A DNA stretch of 64,000 nt from Niebla homalea (taxonomy: Eukaryota; Ascomycota; Lecanoromycetes; Lecanorales; Ramalinaceae), in contig JAHGAU010000018.1 in the NCBI GenBank assembly GCA_019925105.1, positions 434,001 through 498,000 of the forward strand, written 5' to 3'. The notes beneath the pieces were generated by a model. The model worked only from the letters and a program-made list of their open reading frames with translations. It was not told the origin of the DNA and searched no databases. The position numbers were made by a program, and so were the translations under genes. This document shows, piece by piece, positions 59,791 through 64,000 of this stretch (its first letter is position 1; each line of letters opens with the position of its first letter).

Positions 59791-60960
59791 ATATTTTATA
59801 AGAGAATATTTTGATTGATATTTTTATAAAAATTTCTTTATTTTTATCCGAAATTCAATAATAAAATTAACATTTAAATAATCAATAATAAATTATAAAT
59901 ATAATATTATAATTCAGAATCTTTAATAAAATAATAATAAAATTTATAAAAAAGGTTTTTTATTATTAATTTAATATTAGAAACAAATATAATAAATTCT
60001 TATTACGATTTTTTAAAGTTTTAATTTTTTAATATATTTAATAGTTTTTTGTATATTTTTTAATAATAATATATAATTATATAATATAATAAAATCGGTA
60101 AATAAATATTATAAATTAAATTTTCCTAAAATAAATTAATAAAAATTAAATATAAATTTTTTAATAAAAATAAAAAAGTAAGTTTATTTAACATATAAAT
60201 ATAATTACAATTAAATAAAATACTATTTTTTATAATATATTTTTTTAAATAATTATTATTAACGATTTCTTTACGAATTCCTATGTAATTTTTATTTTTA
60301 ATATTAATATAATAAATTTTTATGAATAAATCTTTTAACATATTATTATTAAGAAGTTAATTTTAATTTATTAAATATAATTTAACTTTATTAAAAATTA
60401 AAATTATTTAATATATATATTTTTTTCGATTATTATTTAACGAAATTAATATTCAATTAATTATTTAAATAAAAATACTAGCTTTTTATTTTTCTTTTAT
60501 AATTATATAAATGATCTTAAAATTATAATTTATAAAAATTTTTATTTATTTTATTTATTTATAAATAAACCTTTTAATTTTTAAAAATTTTCATTCAAAC
60601 ATTTATATATTTAAAATCCGTTTTTGAAATTTTAAAATTATCAATAATAATAAAAAGTTTCTTATTATACATTTTATAATTATATTTAATAAGATTAGGG
60701 GTTTTATTATAAAAAATAATAAAATAAAAAATATTATTTTTATTCTATTAATATAAACTATTAATATTAATATAACTAAAAGAGTTCGTTTCAAAAATTA
60801 TTCTATATATATAATTAAAGTATTTTAATATAACAGTAGTTATAATTACTTTTTTTAATTTATTCACAATTATTTCATAAATTTCCGTTTATTCGAATTT
60901 AAATTGTTTATATTAATTAATAAGTGGAGGCCTTTAATTGAATTAAAGTTGATTTTTATT

Positions 60961-61800
60961 AGGACCAAGATTGCGTAAAAGGGGATCTAGAATACTATTA
61001 TGCTTAAAGCCTAGGGTCTTTATCTAAAATATAATATTTTTGGCCTAAAGGAATGGATAAATACGGGGCTTAAGCGTAGATTTAAACTAATAAAGGGCTT
61101 ACTTAGCTCTTAAAGTCTTTATTACAAATACGGTATTTTTGACCTAATATAATGGGAATATACGGAGCTTGAATATAGCGTTAACTAAACCGAGCTTTTA
61201 TTCGGCTTATAAAATCTTTATTATAAACGTAATGTTTTTAATTTAAAGTAATAAAAATATACAAGGCCCAGGTATTATTTCAGACCGGTAAGGAGTTTAC
61301 TTAGATCCCAGGGTCTCTATATAAATTGCGGTATTTTTAGCTTAAAGCAATAAAAGTATACGGGGCTTAAATACAACTTTAGAGTAATAAGGAACTTACT
61401 AAGGGCTTCAAGTCTCCGTTATAAATATAGTGTTTTTAGTCTATTTAAATAGGAGCATGCGAGGGTTATATATAGCTTTAGATGGACGGATCTTTTGCTT
61501 AACTCGTAAATTCTTTATCATAAACGCGTTGTTTTTGGCCCTATTACGGTGGGAGTATATAAAGGTCAGGCATGACCTCAGATAAATAGATCTTTTGCCC
61601 GGGGCTTAGGGTCTCCATCGCAAACGCGGTGTTCTTGGCCTGTTACGGTGGGAGCATACGGGGCTTAGGCATAGCGTTAGCTGGACGGGTCTTTTGCTCG
61701 GCCTATAGGGTCTTTATTAGGAACGCGGTGTTTTTGGGCCTATTGCGATAAAAAATATACGCATAAGGCGTCTTTTTATTGGTGAGGTAAGTGGTAAGTA
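60961..61800 (+). repeat. minisatellite array d, about seven units, RIP decreasing rightwards
   Basis: Units contain CGGTATTTTTGACCTAATAT- to GCGGTGTTCTTGGCCTGTTA-type cores. Left units are RIPed; the last two (about 61,600-61,720) are nearly intact. A short TGAGGTGAG-type run at 61,777-61,820 occupies the microsatellite position. The left flank AGGCCTTTAATTGAATTAAAG (about 60,937) is shared with array a in inverse orientation. Confidence 0.82.
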
Positions 61801-61820
61801 GTGAGGTGAGTGGTGAGGGT

Positions 61821-62095
61821 GTCAAAATGTCAATAAACCGGCTTAGCCCTATTACGTCGTAATCACAAAATACCAAAAAAACCACCACTCTCAATACTAA
61901 ACCACCCACACCTGTCCGTTTTGGGCCAAAATTTAGGCTATAGATAGCTATACACTTGCTCTCAAATATTCAATTGATAAAATTAAGAATTTTAAATGGT
62001 TTTGATGGATACACTTAAATATAAAAAATGTAAAAAGTTTTAGTATTCGTCACGTAATATTATGTTCCTATTTGGGCATAAAAGCGCATCTAGGC
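61821..62095 (+). repeat. tail segment of the minisatellite family, copy d (best preserved)
   Basis: AATGTCAATAAACCGGCTTAGCCC, ACACCTGTCCGTTTTGGGCC, GGCTATAGATAGCTATACAC, then CACGTAATATTATGTTCCTATTTGG. It is the least mutated version and the reference for the family. Confidence 0.8.
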
Positions 62096-62937
62096 GGATT
62101 ATAGCATAGTTTTTTATAATATTAGATATGAAAGTTTCATGATCTGTAAAAAGACTTTAATAAATTAATAATAGAAATTATAAAATCTAATAAAAAACTA
62201 TATTTATTTTAATAGCTTAAATTAAACTTAATTGAAAATAATTTATATTTTTTATATATAAAACTTATATTTATTAATATTGACATAAAAATTAATTATT
62301 TAGAATTTTTTTTTATTTCTTTTAAATATAAATTTTAGATTTTTTTAAAAGTTATATTAGAAATTAAATTATTATTGATATATATTTAAATGTTATTTAA
62401 ATATTTGAAAGAAATATTATTAATATAGTACTATTAAATTGTAATACTATTAATAGAGTTAAAAGATATTATTTTATATATATAAGTTTTTGTAGTAATA
62501 ATAAAAATTATTGAAACTTTATTTCTAAATTTTATAAATAAAAAGTTAAAAGTTATAACAATATTAATTTTTATAAAATATTTGATATTAATAAATTTAA
62601 TAAAAGTTTCTTTAATTGAAAATAATAAATATTAATTTTTTTAAATCAATATATTAAATTTATAATAATTAATATAAAAATGTAAATCTTTATCTTTTTT
62701 AAATATAAATAAAATAAGTGATATATAAAAAAAACTTAATCAAAAATAATATAATTTTGGTTAAATTTTTTCTTGAGTATTTTTTATATATTTAGAGTTT
62801 AGTTAATAATAAAAAATATATATAGTTTTTCAACTTTAAAATGATTAATAAATTTAATTTTATAATTAATATTTTAATATAATAAAAGTTCAATTATTTT
62901 CTTTTAATTAAATCTATTTAAAAATTATAATAATTTA
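62096..62937. other. AT-rich RIPed sequence
   Basis: No gene or element recognised. It ends at the target duplication of the foldback element. Confidence 0.55.
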
Positions 62938-63430
62938 CTGGCGATAGCGGGGCGGTTTCAAGATGGGACGGTTCCGGGACGGGATTGATAAACTTATATC
63001 CCGTCCCGCCAAGATCCCGTCCCAAACTGTCCTATAACACGAAATGCTAAGAAACCGATAACGGATTAAATAAGAGAATCTTTAGTTAAAACTGGTATAA
63101 TTGGGCCAGAAATAACGTATAAAATTTGGATTAGCACAAAGATAAACATAAACGTATTCCTATCTTTTTATCGATAACCGGAATAATAATAATCCGGTTA
63201 TCGATAACGGATACGAAATTGTTTATAGTAATCTTTGTATTAATCCAAATTTTATACCTTATTTTTGGCCCATTTAAACTATATGTATTTGCCACCGGTT
63301 TCTTGGCATTTCCTATAGGAAACCGTCCGGGACGGGACGGTTTCCGGGATGGGAACTACCCCTAGCCGGGATGGTACGGGATAAGAACTACCCCCTCAAA
63401 ATCCCTCCCGTCCCGTCCCGGTGTAGGCAG
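62938..63430. mobile_element. 493-bp foldback/MITE with target duplication, not RIPed
   Basis: The whole element is an imperfect inverted repeat centred near 63,187 (TTATCGATAACCGGA...ATCCGGTTATCGATAA). Internal arms match over ~40 bp with few mismatches (TAAAATTTGGATTAGCACAA against its partner). Ends are CTGGCGATAGCGGGGCGG and, reversed, CTGCCTACACCGGGACGG. Both sides carry TATAATAATTTA (62,926-62,937; 63,431-63,442). No coding capacity, so it would be mobilised by a transposase elsewhere. The superfamily is uncertain. Confidence 0.8.
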
Positions 63431-63650
63431 TATAATAATTTAACAAAAATTAATTTAACAAAATAAAAATTAATTTAACAAAATAAAAATTAATTTAACA
63501 AAATAAAAATTAATTTAACAAAATAAAAATTAATTTAACAAAAATTAATTTAACAAAAATTAATTTAACAAAAATTAATTTAACAAAAATTAATTTAACA
63601 AAAATTAATTTAACAAAAATTAATTTAACAAAAATTAATTTAATAAAAAT
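63431..63650. repeat. tandem repeat (TTAATTTAACAAAA / with AATAAAA insert)
   Basis: About 13 units in two forms, ~16 bp (AAAATTAATTTAACAA) and ~23 bp with an extra ATAAAAA-like segment. The 23-bp form is clustered at the left. Confidence 0.9.
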
Positions 63651-64000
63651 TTAATTTTAATTTTTGAACATTTTGTTTGAATTTATTAATTTAATTGTTT
63701 AATTATATTATGCATATCAAAAACATAATTTTTTTTAATTTTTAATAGATATTGAAAATAAAATAACTTTAATTCAAAAAATATTAAAGGGTTTTTTAAT
63801 TTTTTCTATATTTCTTAATTCTTTTAAACCGTTTTTTATAACGATAAAATTTTAATATAAAGTAGGATTTAATTTTTATTTTTTTAAACTTTAAGTCGTC
63901 TTTTTCGATTAAAGGGGTAAAAATTATCGGGTCAAAATAATAAAAGCTTTAAATCGGCATTGATTTTGGGGTAATAAATAATACTTCAATATTAATAATT
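63651..64000. other. AT-rich sequence to the window end
   Basis: No feature recognised. Confidence 0.5.

Larger units (their letters stand above)
57519..60960 (-). mobile_element. Gypsy-4: truncated, RIPed Gypsy fragment interrupted by LINE-4
   Basis: Minus-strand RNase H block NYKMYNKKLFIIIDNF at about 60,640-60,690 matches Gypsy-1 and Gypsy-3. The polypurine tract at 57,519-57,536 gives the same orientation. RT and gag sides are missing; the fragment stops near array d. LINE-4 and a GC-richer patch (57,868-58,015) are embedded. Confidence 0.55.

Noticed and set aside
20300..64000. Mitochondrial or bacterial origin of the AT-rich part
   Set aside because: It contains LTR retrotransposons and LINEs with target duplications and RIP-type changes, which are nuclear fungal features; no mitochondrial gene is seen.

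Overview
The window is nuclear DNA from a filamentous ascomycete (Pezizomycotina). Two things support this. Genes on a GC-balanced island have short fungal introns (GTAAGT/GTACGT donors, GCTAAT-type branch sites, introns of about 39-72 nt). The rest is very AT-rich repeat sequence whose transposon relics carry dense C-to-T and G-to-A changes (Gln codons to TAA, Pro to Leu, catalytic Asp to Asn and Glu to Lys), the signature of repeat-induced point mutation (RIP). I cannot name the species.

Layout. 1-4,680: RIP-degraded DNA with a Tc1/mariner-type transposase relic (1-1,030), one copy of a dispersed ~150-bp repeat and a minisatellite array (2,484-3,140). 4,680-19,560: gene island with five candidate loci of unknown function: A (+, 4,909-6,843), B (-, 13,150-14,856), C (-, 15,527-16,204), E (+, 16,785-17,391, decayed) and D (-, 17,947-19,094). 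A, B, C and D encode membrane-anchored proteins; B and D carry coiled-coil-like regions beyond a single transmembrane helix. A 5'-truncated, frameshifted but barely RIPed LINE (8,228-12,290) sits inside the island. 19,560-20,300: a second minisatellite array, inverted relative to the first.

20,300-64,000 is transposon graveyard, and its nesting order can be read. A Gypsy element on the minus strand (Gypsy-3) spans 22,060-43,350, bounded by the 5-bp target duplication GAAAC. A 5.8-kb LINE (22,224-28,026, 12-bp target duplication) lies inside its left LTR. A second Gypsy (36,342-42,647, target duplication TTTTC) lies in its internal region, and a third, poorly understood repeat segment lies at about 30.9-33.8 kb. 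Downstream, a plus-strand Gypsy (46,654-54,555) interrupts another LINE copy (about 44.5-55.6 kb). A Gypsy fragment (about 57.5-60.9 kb) carries a 5'-truncated LINE (58,682-59,790, 12-bp target duplication). Two more copies of the minisatellite family lie at 56.1-57.2 and 60.9-62.1 kb, and an unmutated foldback/MITE with target duplication lies at 62,938-63,430.

I found no CRISPR array, rRNA, tRNA or telomere repeat. The only protein functions I can assign are transposon functions. The island genes look lineage-specific; nothing in the sequence tells what they do together beyond shared membrane anchoring and clustering.
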